Positions 18,648 to 29,256 are shown, counted from the stretch's first letter. The stretch is DNA of 64,000 nucleotides from Psychrobacter sp. Cmf 22.2 (GCF_001921745.1 NZ_MRYA01000006.1:101579-165578), one strand, 5' to 3'. The notes: generated by a model not told the origin, from the sequence alone. Numbers and translations are program-made.

Positions 18648-19924
18648 CCCTATTTTCTACTGCTGGCTTATTTATTGCCCTAAGTTTACTCGTAGCCTTA
18701 ATTCTTGCAGTCATCGTGATTACACCATGGCTACGTGCCACACGTCTAAAAAACAATCCTGTAGACAATCAATTGTTAGATATCAACGTAACTGTGTTTC
18801 GTGAGCGCCTAGCAGAGCTTAAAAGTGATAAAGACAGCGGCACTATTGATGATAGCCATTATCAAAATCAAAAGCTTGAGCTTGAACGTCAGCTATTAGA
18901 TGCGCAGCGACAAGTGGCACCAATGATAAATCCAGGTGTCAAAAGTCGTTTAATAATTATTGTCTGGGTGCCAGTGATGGCAGCGATGGCGTACTTAATG
19001 ATAAGCGATCGCACTCCAGTGTTTGAGCTATGGCAAGCAGAAGATAAAGTTGGACAGGTAGCCGATGATCTCCTGACAGGTAAGATTGATCAGCCACCAG
19101 AGTGGGCTATTGAAGATGGTCGTCAACTGATTACTGCTATGCAGACCAATGTCCATCGTCATGCTGACGATCCTGATCGCTGGATGCGCCTATCAGAGCT
19201 GTTTTTATCCCTTGAGGTGACTGACTCTGCATTAGAAGCTTTATCTAGAGCGTATCGTTTATCTCCTGATAATGAAGAGATCGCAACCACTTATGCGCAA
19301 ATTAGCTTTTTTGCTAATGAAGGCCAACTGGATGCTGATAGCCGCCGCGTATTACAAGGTGTGTTGCGTAATAACCCGCAGCATGAAGGCGCGCAAATGC
19401 TAATGGCAATGGGTGAAGCACGTGCTAGTAACTTTGAACAAGCACAAGGCTGGATCAAAAGATTACGAGCAAGTATTGCAGCCAAACCAGGCGATCATAC
19501 CCGAGCGCTGGCAAGTTTGGATGAGTTGAGTGCCAACGTAACAGGGCAGCAGCAGCGAGCCGCTGAAGGGGTTAATGTCACTGTAAGCGTCAATCCTAGT
19601 TTATTGCCATTGGTTAAAGGCGATGACGTGTTGTTTGTTGCTATTCGTGATGTCAACGGCGGTCCACCGTTTGCAGCCAAGCGTTTGCCGATTAGTGTGA
19701 TTAAACAAGGTGAGGCCAATATAAGTTTAAGTGACATTGATGCTATGATACCTGAGCGGACGCTACAATCAGCACGTGCCGCAAAAACCCAACTGGCTGT
19801 TATTGCTCGTATTAGTCATAATGGCAATGCTAGTGCAGAGTCAGGTGATTTGTCAGGTAACCCTGTGGTGATTAGTGCCGATCAAAAACAAGTCAATGTT
19901 GAAATTAATCAGCAGATACCATAA
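18644..19924 (+). CDS. ccmI: Cytochrome c biogenesis TPR protein CcmI
   Basis: CcmI, 426 residues, the apocytochrome chaperone of the CcmFHI complex. Two membrane helices (residues about 5-28 and 101-118) flank a cytoplasmic loop with the conserved NVTVFRERLAEL / LERQLLDA pattern. A periplasmic TPR region follows (PDRWMRLSELFLSLEVTDSA; ALSRAYRLSPDNEEI), then a C-terminal beta-rich domain typical of CcmI (VSVNPSLLPLVKGDDVLFVA). Its start overlaps the ccmH stop. A small hairpin without a T tract follows 24 bases downstream. Confidence 0.93.
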   Translation: MTLFSTAGLFIALSLLVALILAVIVITPWLRATRLKNNPVDNQLLDINVTVFRERLAELKSDKDSGTIDDSHYQNQKLELERQLLDAQRQVAPMINPGVKSRLIIIVWVPVMAAMAYLMISDRTPVFELWQAEDKVGQVADDLLTGKIDQPPEWAIEDGRQLITAMQTNVHRHADDPDRWMRLSELFLSLEVTDSALEALSRAYRLSPDNEEIATTYAQISFFANEGQLDADSRRVLQGVLRNNPQHEGAQMLMAMGEARASNFEQAQGWIKRLRASIAAKPGDHTRALASLDELSANVTGQQQRAAEGVNVTVSVNPSLLPLVKGDDVLFVAIRDVNGGPPFAAKRLPISVIKQGEANISLSDIDAMIPERTLQSARAAKTQLAVIARISHNGNASAESGDLSGNPVVISADQKQVNVEINQQIP

Positions 19925-19948
19925 CTTTAAAAAGCTCAACAATCTAAG

Positions 19949-19970
19949 CGCTATAGTCGTTGCTATAGCG
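19949..19970. repeat. Short perfect hairpin after ccmI
   Basis: CGCTATAG and CTATAGCG form an 8-bp stem with a 6-base loop, 24 bases after the ccmI stop. No T tract follows on the plus strand, so it may only stabilise the 3' end of the ccm transcript or assist Rho-dependent ending. Confidence 0.45.
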
Positions 19971-20083
19971 TGCAATTGCGTTATATGAACAGCTAAGTCA
20001 TACCTACATACGGTACTAATACCAAAAAAACTTGAGCTTTATAAAGTCACAAGGTAAGGTGTATCTGGCATTCGCGCAATTAA

Positions 20084-20779
<696 letters not shown>

Positions 20780-20807
20780 TCGTTTTCTCATACCCTTTGG
20801 ATTAATA

Positions 20808-20835
20808 AAAACCCTGCTCATTGGCAGGGTTTTTT
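20808..20835 (+). terminator. Rho-independent terminator of adk
   Basis: AAAACCCTGC and GCAGGGTTTT pair around TCATTG and are followed by a T run, 29 bases after the adk stop. Confidence 0.9.
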
Positions 20836-20881
20836 GATGGCGTCTTATAACCACGTAATACTATAATAGTTTATCCATAAA

Positions 20882-20913
20882 AAAACCGTCTACCATAATG
20901 AGGCGACGGTTTT
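20882..20913 (-). terminator. Rho-independent terminator of secB
   Basis: AAAACCGTC (20882-20890) pairs with GACGGTTTT (20905-20913). Read on the minus strand the stem ends in a T run, 18 bases after the secB stop. Confidence 0.8.
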
Positions 20914-20930
20914 AAAATGAACAACAGTAT

Positions 20931-21383
20931 TTATGCGTTACCTTCAGCATCGACCTGCGCTTGCTGTTGGCTTTGCGCGTAGGCTTGATCAAAATTGACT
21001 GGAGCAAGCAGTAACTGCGGGAAGCTACCACGAGTAACGATGTCACTAATAACTTCACGCGCATAAGGGAACAAAACATTAGGGCAATAAGCGCCTAGAA
21101 TCTGTCCAATTTGATCGTCAGGGATATTCTTTAACAAAAAGATGCCAGCCTGATGAACCTCAGCGATAAACGCTGGTTCTTCCGCATTCTTAGCGGTAAC
21201 GCTTACTGTTAAGATAACTTGGTAGTGATCGTCATCAAGCTTTTCAGCATTACTTGATAGATTGATGTCCAGCTCAGGGTTCCACTCTTTGGTGAATACA
21301 CTCGCGCCTGGTACTTCAAGCGACATATCTTTTACGTAGATGCGTTCTAGTGCTAATTGCGGTTGTGCTTGTTCTTCAGCCAT
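20931..21383 (-). CDS. secB: Protein-export chaperone SecB
   Basis: SecB, 150 residues from the ATG at 21383, which sits correctly spaced after GAGGA; an ATG two codons earlier overlaps that RBS. The tetrameric chaperone keeps preproteins unfolded and hands them to SecA. Recognisable blocks are [17 protein letters not shown], the [28 protein letters not shown] segment (split here as [10 protein letters not shown] and [12 protein letters not shown]), and the acidic end. The order rhodanese-grxC-secB matches the E. coli yibN-grxC-secB group, although the gaps here are about 200 bases. Confidence 0.97.
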   Translation of the reverse strand: MAEEQAQPQLALERIYVKDMSLEVPGASVFTKEWNPELDINLSSNAEKLDDDHYQVILTVSVTAKNAEEPAFIAEVHQAGIFLLKNIPDDQIGQILGAYCPNVLFPYAREVISDIVTRGSFPQLLLAPVNFDQAYAQSQQQAQVDAEGNA

Positions 21384-21588
21384 GTTCATTCCTCGAATAA
21401 ATAATACAATGTGTCGTTATTGTCTTAATAACATCGTTTTAATAACAACGTACGATATCAAGCTACATTATTACAAGCTGGGGCAAGAATAACAATAGTC
21501 TGTCATCTATTGTCTAATACTATAATTAGAATTAGCCAAAGATGATTAATATAGTCGTTATGTCTTCATATAGTACATGTAAAGCAGA

Positions 21589-21852
21589 TTAACCTGCTAA
21601 TAACTCATCAAGCTTGCCTTGCTGATTCATTTGATTCAATTCATCAAAGCCACCAACAAAAGTATCACCAACAAAGATTTGTGGCACAGTACGATAGTTA
21701 TTGGTTTTTTGCATCAATGCACGGCGCTCATCACTACTCATATCGTGCATGCCAATTTCTTCATAGTCAACGCCTTTATTCTTTAGCAATTGTTTGGCGT
21801 TTGTGCAATAAGGGCAGATAGGCGTTGTATAAACTTTAACTGAAGCAGTCAT
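21589..21852 (-). CDS. grxC: Glutaredoxin 3
   Basis: GrxC, 87 residues, a glutathione-dependent dithiol oxidoreductase in the cytoplasm. The redox motif CPYC is at residues 13-16 (TTPICPYCTNAKQLL), with the glutathione-binding TVPQIFVGDTFVGGFDEL near residues 55-72 including the cis-proline. Length matches E. coli Grx3 (83 residues). The start has an AAGGATATC RBS. It lies between secB and the rhodanese gene, the typical neighbourhood. Confidence 0.96.
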   Translation of the reverse strand: MTASVKVYTTPICPYCTNAKQLLKNKGVDYEEIGMHDMSSDERRALMQKTNNYRTVPQIFVGDTFVGGFDELNQMNQQGKLDELLAG

Positions 21853-22040
21853 AAGATATCCTTAATTATTAAATATTATATAAAGTATCTATTGTCTTGG
21901 ATTAAATAGATTTATGATAAGTGTATATTTGATTGCGCTTACTATAAAGTGGGGATAGGTATGGTAAATTCAAGCCAGCCCGTTATAAAAGGCGATTAAA
22001 CACTGTCAAGCGCCTATGATCGTTGAATCGGCTTCCATAA

Positions 22041-22071
22041 AAAAAGACACAACGGGTAGTCATGTCTTTTT
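22041..22071 (-). terminator. Rho-independent terminator of the rhodanese gene
   Basis: AAAAAGACA and TGTCTTTTT pair with a 13-base loop. On the minus strand the stem is extended by a T run. It lies 20 bases after the rhodanese stop, so grxC needs its own promoter. Confidence 0.75.
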
Positions 22072-22090
22072 ATTCGTTCTGAGAATAGGC

Positions 22091-22546
22091 TTACTTATGT
22101 AAGCTAGGCTTCGTCTTACCTTTGCCCTTGGGTTTGGCATCTTTTAGTCCTACTAAGGGCATACCCGCTGCTTGCCAGCCGCCCACACCGCCTTCTAAGC
22201 GATAGACGCTATCTTTACCAATCATCTGGATAGCCGCACCTGCTTGTACACCCATGTCACAAATGATAATCACTGGCTGTTCAATTGCGCGAATCTCATC
22301 TAAGTGATCTTTGAGCTCTGTAAAAGGGATATTACGACTGCCTTGGATGTAGCCGGTGGCAAACTTCTTTTTGGCGCGAATATCAATCAGCTGCGCATTT
22401 TGAGAGTTGACCATCATACCGAGGGTATTTGGCGACACTTTTTTGCCGCTACGTTTGTTTTCAATGGTAAAAAACAGTACGGCAAGTACGGCTAAGATAC
22501 CAAATAAAAACGGGTGGTTGCCCACAAATTCAAGCGCACGATCCAA
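22091..22546 (-). CDS. Membrane-anchored rhodanese-like protein (YibN type)
   Basis: A 151-residue protein with one N-terminal membrane helix (FLFGILAVLAVLFFTIE) and a cytoplasmic rhodanese domain (LIDIRAKKKFATGYIQGSRN, then IICDMGVQAGAAI). The Cys of ICDMG is at the catalytic position, so persulfide transfer is possible. It ends with a Lys/Gly-rich tail. It corresponds to YibN, which lies upstream of grxC and secB in E. coli. E. coli YibN has been linked to the Sec machinery, but the role of this homologue is not visible in the sequence. Confidence 0.88.
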   Translation of the reverse strand: MDRALEFVGNHPFLFGILAVLAVLFFTIENKRSGKKVSPNTLGMMVNSQNAQLIDIRAKKKFATGYIQGSRNIPFTELKDHLDEIRAIEQPVIIICDMGVQAGAAIQMIGKDSVYRLEGGVGGWQAAGMPLVGLKDAKPKGKGKTKPSLHK

Positions 22547-22697
22547 ACCAAACCTCCAAGAAAATAAGTGTTCTATTAAGCTGAGAAGACAGCTTAATGA
22601 TTTTGAACAAGGCGCTATTATACCGATTAGGTCATCTATAGTAAATGTATGATGAGCAACCTACGTTTTAATAGTGCGGATTTGATAAATAGCGTTA

Positions 22698-23801
22698 TTA
22701 ATATGGCTTAGTATCAGCCTCTGCTTGCAAGGTCACAAGGTTTTCGACTCGGCGCTGTAGCACATCACCATCAGCTACCGCTTGCCATAACGCGCAACCT
22801 TTGCTGTTATGAGTATGTTTGCAATCACGAAACTTACAGTCACCGGCAAGCGGCGCAAGCTCAATAAAACCTGAAATAATATCGTCAGGATCTAAATGCC
22901 AGATACCATATTCGCGAATACCAGGCGTATCGACGATGCCGCCTTGGGTAAGATCGTCTGGATTAAACGGCAATAAACGACTGGTGGTGGTGGTATGCTG
23001 GCCAAGTTTTGAGTTTTCAGAAATGATATTAACGCTCTGCGCCGAATCAGGTAGTAAAGCATTAATTAAGCTGCTTTTACCGACGCCAGACTGACCGGCA
23101 AAAATAACTAGTTTTTTGTCTATGTAGCGTTTTAGCTCATCAAGTCCCTGCTGCTCATCATTATTGGCAATGTTTTCGGGGCAATCAACTGAAGTCAGCA
23201 CGCTCTCATAACCAAGAGCCGCGTATTGTGCCAATAGCTCACTAGTATCGATGCCGTTTTCTTGCGCCAGTAGGTCGGCTTTGTTAAGCACTAATAATGG
23301 CTTGACGCCAGCGTGATGACAGACGACCAAATAGCGATCGATAAGGGTTGGCGCAGCAGCTGGCAGCGGCGCAAACACGATTGCTAAAATATCGACATTG
23401 GCGGCGACAGGTTTGAGCTTATGATAACGATCTGGGCGTGAGACAAGAGAGGTACGCGGTTGTACAGATTCAATACGCCCAAAACCAGTATTGGGGTCTG
23501 CCGTCCAGCGTACGTGGTCGCCTGCCGCTAGCATAGGAAGGTTGGTACGCACATGACAGCGCCATATATCGCCCATCTCAAGCGCTTGCCAAAAAGGCTC
23601 AGGATCATCGGGTGCAATCTCTGGCTGTACGGGCATGTCTGCTGGCAAGCTTGTGATTTGTACTTCTAACTGCTTACCATAATGCGCCATGACCACACCA
23701 TCCATCAAGCTCTCATCGATGCTCTCTTGACTCTCGAGCTGCTGCTTGTCAATGCGACGAATCTGTTGTTTAGTCAGTTTGCGTTGCCGGATTAGTGCCA
23801 T
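22698..23801 (-). CDS. rsgA: Ribosome small-subunit-dependent GTPase RsgA
   Basis: RsgA, about 367 residues from the ATG at 23801 (MALIRQRKLTKQQ), which fits the family start; a frame opening at 23858 adds 19 unlikely residues. It assists late 30S assembly. Domains are an N-terminal OB fold, the circularly permuted GTPase with NKAD (G4), G1 GQSGVGKSSLI and G3 DTPGIREYG, and a C-terminal zinc knuckle (CKFRDCKHTHNSKGC). It is divergent from orn, the same arrangement as in E. coli. Confidence 0.96.
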   Translation of the reverse strand: MALIRQRKLTKQQIRRIDKQQLESQESIDESLMDGVVMAHYGKQLEVQITSLPADMPVQPEIAPDDPEPFWQALEMGDIWRCHVRTNLPMLAAGDHVRWTADPNTGFGRIESVQPRTSLVSRPDRYHKLKPVAANVDILAIVFAPLPAAAPTLIDRYLVVCHHAGVKPLLVLNKADLLAQENGIDTSELLAQYAALGYESVLTSVDCPENIANNDEQQGLDELKRYIDKKLVIFAGQSGVGKSSLINALLPDSAQSVNIISENSKLGQHTTTTSRLLPFNPDDLTQGGIVDTPGIREYGIWHLDPDDIISGFIELAPLAGDCKFRDCKHTHNSKGCALWQAVADGDVLQRRVENLVTLQAEADTKPY

Positions 23802-24030
23802 GGGTTTGTGACCTATTATAAAAATATTGCTAAGTGTAGCGTGAAAATTTGCTAACATACAGCCTAAAGCGTCTATAGCAGATAGGGGTTTTGTAATATT
23901 TTGAACTTTTTAGTTTTTTTACACCAGCAGACGTGCAGTGATGCTAAACAAACATCATTATCGTTATGTAATTTATACAACGAAACTTACTTGAATATTG
24001 TTTCAAACTTTATTGACCATAGGACAGAAT

Positions 24031-24618
24031 ATGAGTACCGATGACCATCCCAATAAAATCAAAATTAAAAACCAAGGTAAAAAAGGGTTGGTATGGATTG
24101 ATTTAGAAATGACTGGGCTCAACACCTTAACTGATGAGATTATCGAGATTGCCACTGTCGTCACTGACGAAGATTTAAACGTCCTTGCAGAAGGGCCAGT
24201 GTTTGCGATTAAGGTATCTGATCGGGTATTAAATAGTATGGATGAGTGGAATACCAAACAACATGGACAATCAGGCTTGGTTGATCGTGTACGTCGTAGC
24301 AGCGTGACGCTGGCAGAGGCTGAAGCTGAAACCATTAAGTTTTTGAATAAATGGGTCGATAGCGGTAAGTCGCCGATGTGCGGTAACTCAATCTGTCAAG
24401 ATCGTCGATTTTTGGCGCGGCAAATGCCAGAGCTGGAGCGGTTCTTTCATTACCGCAACCTTGACGTGTCATCGATTAAAGAGCTGTGCTTTCGCTGGCG
24501 TCCCGATATCTTAAAAAACTTTGAAAAAGGCGGCAGTCATCTCGCGTTAGATGATATCCGTGACTCTATTCGTGAGCTTAAGCATTATCGTCAGCACTTT
24601 TTTAAACTCATGCCTTAA
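24031..24618 (+). CDS. orn: Oligoribonuclease
   Basis: Orn, 195 residues from the ATG at 24031, which has a GGACAG RBS; the frame also opens at a TTG at 23998. It is a DEDDh 3'-5' exoribonuclease that clears di- to pentanucleotides, including pGpG from c-di-GMP breakdown. Motifs are Exo [12 protein letters not shown], Exo [13 protein letters not shown] and Exo [14 protein letters not shown] with the catalytic His. The sequence [15 protein letters not shown] is also typical. It is divergent from rsgA and ends before a strong hairpin shared with lpxH. Confidence 0.97.
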   Translation: MSTDDHPNKIKIKNQGKKGLVWIDLEMTGLNTLTDEIIEIATVVTDEDLNVLAEGPVFAIKVSDRVLNSMDEWNTKQHGQSGLVDRVRRSSVTLAEAEAETIKFLNKWVDSGKSPMCGNSICQDRRFLARQMPELERFFHYRNLDVSSIKELCFRWRPDILKNFEKGGSHLALDDIRDSIRELKHYRQHFFKLMP

Positions 24619-24683
24619 TAAGATTGATAAGTTAAGCTCGATAAGTAATGAGCCTGCACTTGATAAGTGAACAACCAACTACG

Positions 24684-24720
24684 AAGGGTCTGCTAAATAG
24701 TTAGCAGACCCTTATTTTAT
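24684..24720 (+). terminator. Rho-independent terminator after orn
   Basis: A perfect 13-bp stem (AAGGGTCTGCTAA with TTAGCAGACCCTT) around ATAG is followed by ATTTTAT. It sits between the convergent genes orn and lpxH and may serve both strands. Confidence 0.85.
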
Positions 24721-24747
24721 GACATCATTTAGTTTATAAAAAAGAAG

Positions 24748-25590
24748 CTAGACCTGTAATTTAAATTCAACCAATTCAAATTTAGCTTTATTGCTATCTG
24801 AGTGTTCATTAGCGAACACTACACCGATCACTGCGCTGACCATTGGTTTACGGGTGTCTTCGTTCAGCCGCCGCCAATCACCCAGCACGTAGCGTTTTTT
24901 ATCTGTCGTCGCTTGATGGATATCTGGACGATGGGTATGGCCATGTAGCAGCGCATCGCTATTAGCCACGGCTTGTATTACCGCCTCATCGTTGACATCC
25001 ATAATGTGAGCGGCTTTATTAGCATTGTTTTGTTGGCTTTTTTGGCGCATTTTTTCCGCGATGGTCAAGCGTTTTTCTAAGGATTTATTCAGCAGATACC
25101 ACTGGGTTAGACGGTTGCGCATGATTTTACGAAAAAACTGATATTTTTTATCATCAATACAAAGCGCGTCGCCATGCTCGAGACGGTAGTGTTGCTGCCC
25201 GATGGTTAACATATACGGCTCATTAATCAGCTCCCCGCCAAACAGGTTGCAAAACGGCTGACCCAGTAGAAAATCACGATTACCATGCATCACCAATATC
25301 TCACAGCCCTTGATACGCAGTTGTTTTAATTTAGCGATAAGCGGGGTGAGCCAGTGGGTTTGGCGCGCGTCATCTGACAGCGTCAAATAAGCGTCATCAC
25401 CGATCCAGACCTCAAACCAATCGCCTAAGATAAATAAACGTTTGAGGACGGGCAGGGCCAGACAGTCATCGAGCAGTGCCAAAAAAGCCTGCACTAAGGC
25501 AGGCTCCTCTGGCGATAAATGCAAATCGCTGATGAATACTTGCCGCACCTCATGTGGGCGGGTCGTTATCAGATGATTAAACGTTTGCAT
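24748..25590 (-). CDS. lpxH: UDP-2,3-diacylglucosamine diphosphatase
   Basis: LpxH, 280 residues, hydrolyses UDP-2,3-diacylglucosamine to lipid X in lipid A synthesis on the inner face of the membrane. Metallophosphoesterase motifs are FISDLHLSPEEP, LGDWFEVWIGDD, MHGNRDFLLG and LHGHTHRPDIH. It is about 40 residues longer than E. coli LpxH (240), with an insertion around MRQKSQQNNANKAAHIM and near the C-terminus. It follows ppiB by 56 bases on the same strand, as in E. coli and Pseudomonas. Confidence 0.95.
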   Translation of the reverse strand: MQTFNHLITTRPHEVRQVFISDLHLSPEEPALVQAFLALLDDCLALPVLKRLFILGDWFEVWIGDDAYLTLSDDARQTHWLTPLIAKLKQLRIKGCEILVMHGNRDFLLGQPFCNLFGGELINEPYMLTIGQQHYRLEHGDALCIDDKKYQFFRKIMRNRLTQWYLLNKSLEKRLTIAEKMRQKSQQNNANKAAHIMDVNDEAVIQAVANSDALLHGHTHRPDIHQATTDKKRYVLGDWRRLNEDTRKPMVSAVIGVVFANEHSDSNKAKFELVEFKLQV

Positions 25591-25646
25591 TTATCATAAT
25601 CCTTGTCATCTATTATCAGACTATCAGTAACACTTACTTATATGAC

Positions 25647-26162
25647 TTACTGAGAAACGATGGTCGCAGAGTTGATAACGACAGGCTCTTTTGGCACATC
25701 AGCATGCATGCCGAAGCGACCGGTTGGTACGCCGCGCATTTTGTCGATGACGTCCATACCGCTGGTGACTTTACCAAATACCGTGTAGCCCCAGCCTTGC
25801 ATGTTTTTGCCAGAGTGGTTTAGGAAGTCATTGTCTTTGACGTTGATAAAGAACTGGCTGGTCGCTGAATGTGGATCTTGCGTACGCGCCATGGCGATAG
25901 TGCCCTTGTCGTTCTTTAGGCCATTGTCCGCTTCGTTTTCGATGGGAGCGTTGGTTGCTTTTTCATTCATCTCAGCGTCCATGCCGCCGCCTTGAATCAT
26001 AAAGCCATCGATGATGCGATGAAAAATCGTACCGTCATAATGGCCAGATTTTACGTAATTTAAGAAGTTTTCCACGGTTTTTGGCGCTTTTTCTTCGTTG
26101 AGTTCGATGACGATCGCACCCATATTGGTGTCTAGTTCTACTACTGGTGGCATGTCTACCAT
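25647..26162 (-). CDS. ppiB: Peptidyl-prolyl cis-trans isomerase B (cyclophilin)
   Basis: A cytoplasmic cyclophilin of 171 residues from the ATG at 26162 ([10 protein letters not shown]), chosen for its GGAATATC RBS; a longer frame opens at 26207. Active-site signatures are [13 protein letters not shown] (catalytic Arg and Phe), [17 protein letters not shown] and the [16 protein letters not shown] block. There is no signal peptide, which indicates PpiB rather than PpiA. It pairs with lpxH downstream and lies divergent from glnS. Confidence 0.95.
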   Translation of the reverse strand: MVDMPPVVELDTNMGAIVIELNEEKAPKTVENFLNYVKSGHYDGTIFHRIIDGFMIQGGGMDAEMNEKATNAPIENEADNGLKNDKGTIAMARTQDPHSATSQFFINVKDNDFLNHSGKNMQGWGYTVFGKVTSGMDVIDKMRGVPTGRFGMHADVPKEPVVINSATIVSQ

Positions 26163-26389
26163 GTGATATTCCTTTTTTAGTTGCAGCGCCTTAAATGACG
26201 CTGTCAAGTGGTGGTTGAAAAGTTATGGCTAGTCTAACGGCTTTTTTGTCGTCTGTCATGTATCAGGCTGTTAATGCCTTTGCGAAACCTGATAGAATAA
26301 CGCAACGTTATCTTTTATCAGTCTTTTTTAATTTATCATTTTTGAGCGTGGTAACACGCGCTGAACACTTGCGCTAGGAGCAATGAGTA

Positions 26390-28117
26390 ATGAGTGAGCA
26401 CTCAAGCAATAATGCACAAAAAAACGACTTTATTCGTAATATCATTCGTGATGATGTCAATGCGCAGAAATACCCCCAAATCGTAACGAGATTCCCCCCT
26501 GAGCCAAACGGCTATTTGCACTTAGGTCATGTCAAATCAATCTGTCTAAACTTTGGTATCGCTGAGGAGTTTGGCGGTGTTTGCAACTTGCGTTTTGATG
26601 ACACCAACCCAACGGCAGAAAAACAAGACTTCATCGACAATATAGAAAACGATGTCAAATGGTTAGGGTTTGAGTGGGCAGGCGAGGCGCATCACGCCTC
26701 AGGTTATTTTGATCAGCTTTATGCGTGGGCAGTGCAGCTTATCGAGCAGGGCGACGCCTATGTGGATTTGCAGTCGCCTGAACAAATCCGCGACAACCGC
26801 GGCTCATTTAATGAGGCAGGTACGCCATCACCGCAGCGTGATGCCAGTGTCGCAGAAAACTTGGCGCGCTTTAATGAGATGAAAGATGGCAAGTTTGCCG
26901 AAGGCGAAGCGGTGCTACGTGCCAAAATCGACATGGCCAGCCCCAATATGAACATGCGCGACCCTGTCATCTATCGCGTCATGCACCAAGCGCATCATCA
27001 AACCGGCGATAAATGGTGCATCTATCCGATGTATGATTTTGCCCATCCGCTCTCTGATGCGCTTGAAGATATCACCCATTCATTGTGTACACTGGAGTTT
27101 GAAGACCATCGTCCGTTTTATGATTGGGCGGTAGAAAAAATCGGCTTTGAGGTGCCGCCGCATCAGTATGAGTTTAGCCGCTTAAATGTCGACCACACCA
27201 TGACCAGTAAGCGTAAGCTCAAACAGTTGGTCGATGAAGGGGTGGTGAGTGGCTGGGATGATCCGCGCATGCCGACCATCGCGGGCATGCGCCGCCGTGG
27301 TTATACGCCAGAGGGTCTGCGCGATTTTTGTGAGCGCGTTGGCGTGACCAAAGTCGATAGCGTTGTTGATTTTCGTTTATTAGAATTTAGTATCCGTCAA
27401 TCACTTGAGACGACGACCGCGCGCGGCATGGCGGTGCTCAAGCCCTTAAAAGTGACGATTACCAACTTTGCGGAAGCGGTCAGCAGCTGGGAGGCACAAA
27501 AGGCCGATAGCGTCAATGCGCGCTGGGATGAAGATGCTCAGACTCTATGGCTCAAGCAGCCAAAACATCCTAACGTCGATATGGGTGAGCGTGAGATTCC
27601 GTTTACCGAAACCCTTTATATCGACCAAGGCGACTATGAAATTGAACCGCCAGCCGGCTATAAGCGCCTGTCACCAGAAAAGCCAGAAATCCGCCTGCGT
27701 AACACTTATGTGCTGGCCGTGACTGAGCATATCACTGATGATGCTGGCAATGTGACCGAGCTAAAAGCGACGATTGATCCTGCGACATTGGGCAACAACC
27801 CTGAAGGCCGCAAAGTCAAAGGCGTGATTCATTGGGTGTCAGCAAGCCTTGGCGTGCCTGCGACCGTGCGTATGTATGAGCAGTTATTTAGTGTCGAGGA
27901 CCCAGGTAGCGCCAGTGATGTGCATCAAGTGCTCAATCCCAATTCATTGACTGAGCTTGCAGCAGTGGTTGAGCCGTCACTTGCCAACGCAGATGCTGGC
28001 ACGCGCTTTCAGTTTGAGCGTGAAGGCTACTTCATCGCCGATAGTGAAGAGCACACCAGCGACAAGCCAGTGTTTAACCAAATCGTGAGCTTACGCGACA
28101 GTTATAAGCCGGCTTAA
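26390..28117 (+). CDS. glnS: Glutaminyl-tRNA synthetase
   Basis: GlnS, 575 residues, a class Ib synthetase. The HIGH-type motif is PPEPNGYLHLGHVKS near residues 35-48, the KMSKS-type motif is MTSKRKLKQL, and the anticodon-binding beta-barrels occupy the C-terminal third. A strong RBS (AGGAG) precedes the ATG. The neighbourhood ppiB-lpxH / glnS is the same as in Pseudomonas. GC content is visibly higher than in the flanking genes, consistent with strong codon selection. Confidence 0.97.
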   Translation: MSEHSSNNAQKNDFIRNIIRDDVNAQKYPQIVTRFPPEPNGYLHLGHVKSICLNFGIAEEFGGVCNLRFDDTNPTAEKQDFIDNIENDVKWLGFEWAGEAHHASGYFDQLYAWAVQLIEQGDAYVDLQSPEQIRDNRGSFNEAGTPSPQRDASVAENLARFNEMKDGKFAEGEAVLRAKIDMASPNMNMRDPVIYRVMHQAHHQTGDKWCIYPMYDFAHPLSDALEDITHSLCTLEFEDHRPFYDWAVEKIGFEVPPHQYEFSRLNVDHTMTSKRKLKQLVDEGVVSGWDDPRMPTIAGMRRRGYTPEGLRDFCERVGVTKVDSVVDFRLLEFSIRQSLETTTARGMAVLKPLKVTITNFAEAVSSWEAQKADSVNARWDEDAQTLWLKQPKHPNVDMGEREIPFTETLYIDQGDYEIEPPAGYKRLSPEKPEIRLRNTYVLAVTEHITDDAGNVTELKATIDPATLGNNPEGRKVKGVIHWVSASLGVPATVRMYEQLFSVEDPGSASDVHQVLNPNSLTELAAVVEPSLANADAGTRFQFEREGYFIADSEEHTSDKPVFNQIVSLRDSYKPA

Positions 28118-28242
28118 TTATCGTCTATCAAACTCTTGAAAGTGCGATGTTTGGATTAGGGATACAAGCCAATAGTAGATGTGTTGATTGTTTGACCCAA
28201 TAGGCATGCTCGACGATACATCTAAGGGAGAGTAAAGGGATT

Positions 28243-29256
28243 ATGATTAAAAAGTCAATCAATCTAGCATTACAAGGCGGCGGTTCTCACGGCGCCTTTA
28301 CTTGGGGCGTACTGGACTATTTCATGGAAGATGGCCGCGTCAGTGTAGAAGGTATCACTGGGACGAGTGCTGGTGCCATGAATGCAACGGTATTGGCACA
28401 AGGCTATATGAATGGTGGTGCAGATGGCGCGCGTGAAGCGCTTGAGCAATTTTGGCGGCAAGTGGCCTACATGGGCATGATGAACCCTGTTAAACGTAGC
28501 CCTTTGAGTATTTTGACTGGCAAATGGGATGTGGACGACTCACCAGCGTACCTAATGCTTGATCTGTTTAGCCGGGTAGCGTCACCTTACGACACCAACC
28601 CTTTGAATATCAACCCGCTACATGATCTGGTTGAGTCTACCATTGACTTTGAAAAGGTCAGAGCTTGCAGTCAGCTCAAGCTGTTTGTAGCGGCAACCAA
28701 CGTGCATACGGGCAAAATAAAAGTATTCAACCGTGAAGAGTTGACCGCAGACATGATTTTAGCTTCGGCATGTCTGCCTTCTTATTTTCAAGCGGTTGAA
28801 ATCGATGGCATACCGTATTGGGACGGTGGTTATGTTGGCAATCCTCCTTTGTATCCTTTGTTTCGCACCACTAAGTCCCAAGATATTGTGATTGTTCAAA
28901 TTAATCCGATTGAGCGCAACGAAACCCCGACAAGTGCCATAGAAATACAGAACCGTATTAATGAGATTTCGTTCAATTCATCTTTGTTAAGAGAGTTACG
29001 AGCGATTGACTTTGTGACCCGTCAACTACAGAAAAACAATCTGGATAGAGAGCGTTATTCTGAGGTCTTCTTGCACCGTATTGAAGCCACTGAACAAATC
29101 AATCCACTGTCAGCGTCTAGTAAAATAAATTCTGAATGGGCATTTTTAACGCACCTACGCGATATCGGTCGTGAGTCTGCAAAAGCCTTTCTTGATCAAC
29201 ACTACGATGGTTTAGGCCAACAGTCTACTCTAGATTTACGAAGTGAGTTTTTATAA
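28243..29256 (+). CDS. Patatin-like phospholipase (RssA type)
   Basis: A 337-residue patatin-fold serine hydrolase. The oxyanion loop is QGGGSHGAFTWG (residues 11-22), the nucleophile elbow GTSAG is at residues 40-44 (S42), and the second dyad residue is the Asp of WDGGYVGNPPLYPL. There is no signal peptide or membrane segment, so a cytoplasmic or membrane-surface lipase/acyl hydrolase is likely. The substrate is not known. A good RBS (GGGAGAG) precedes the ATG. It stands alone and ends before a clear terminator. A possible promoter, TTGACC-17-GATACA, lies just upstream. Confidence 0.88.
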   Translation: MIKKSINLALQGGGSHGAFTWGVLDYFMEDGRVSVEGITGTSAGAMNATVLAQGYMNGGADGAREALEQFWRQVAYMGMMNPVKRSPLSILTGKWDVDDSPAYLMLDLFSRVASPYDTNPLNINPLHDLVESTIDFEKVRACSQLKLFVAATNVHTGKIKVFNREELTADMILASACLPSYFQAVEIDGIPYWDGGYVGNPPLYPLFRTTKSQDIVIVQINPIERNETPTSAIEIQNRINEISFNSSLLRELRAIDFVTRQLQKNNLDRERYSEVFLHRIEATEQINPLSASSKINSEWAFLTHLRDIGRESAKAFLDQHYDGLGQQSTLDLRSEFL

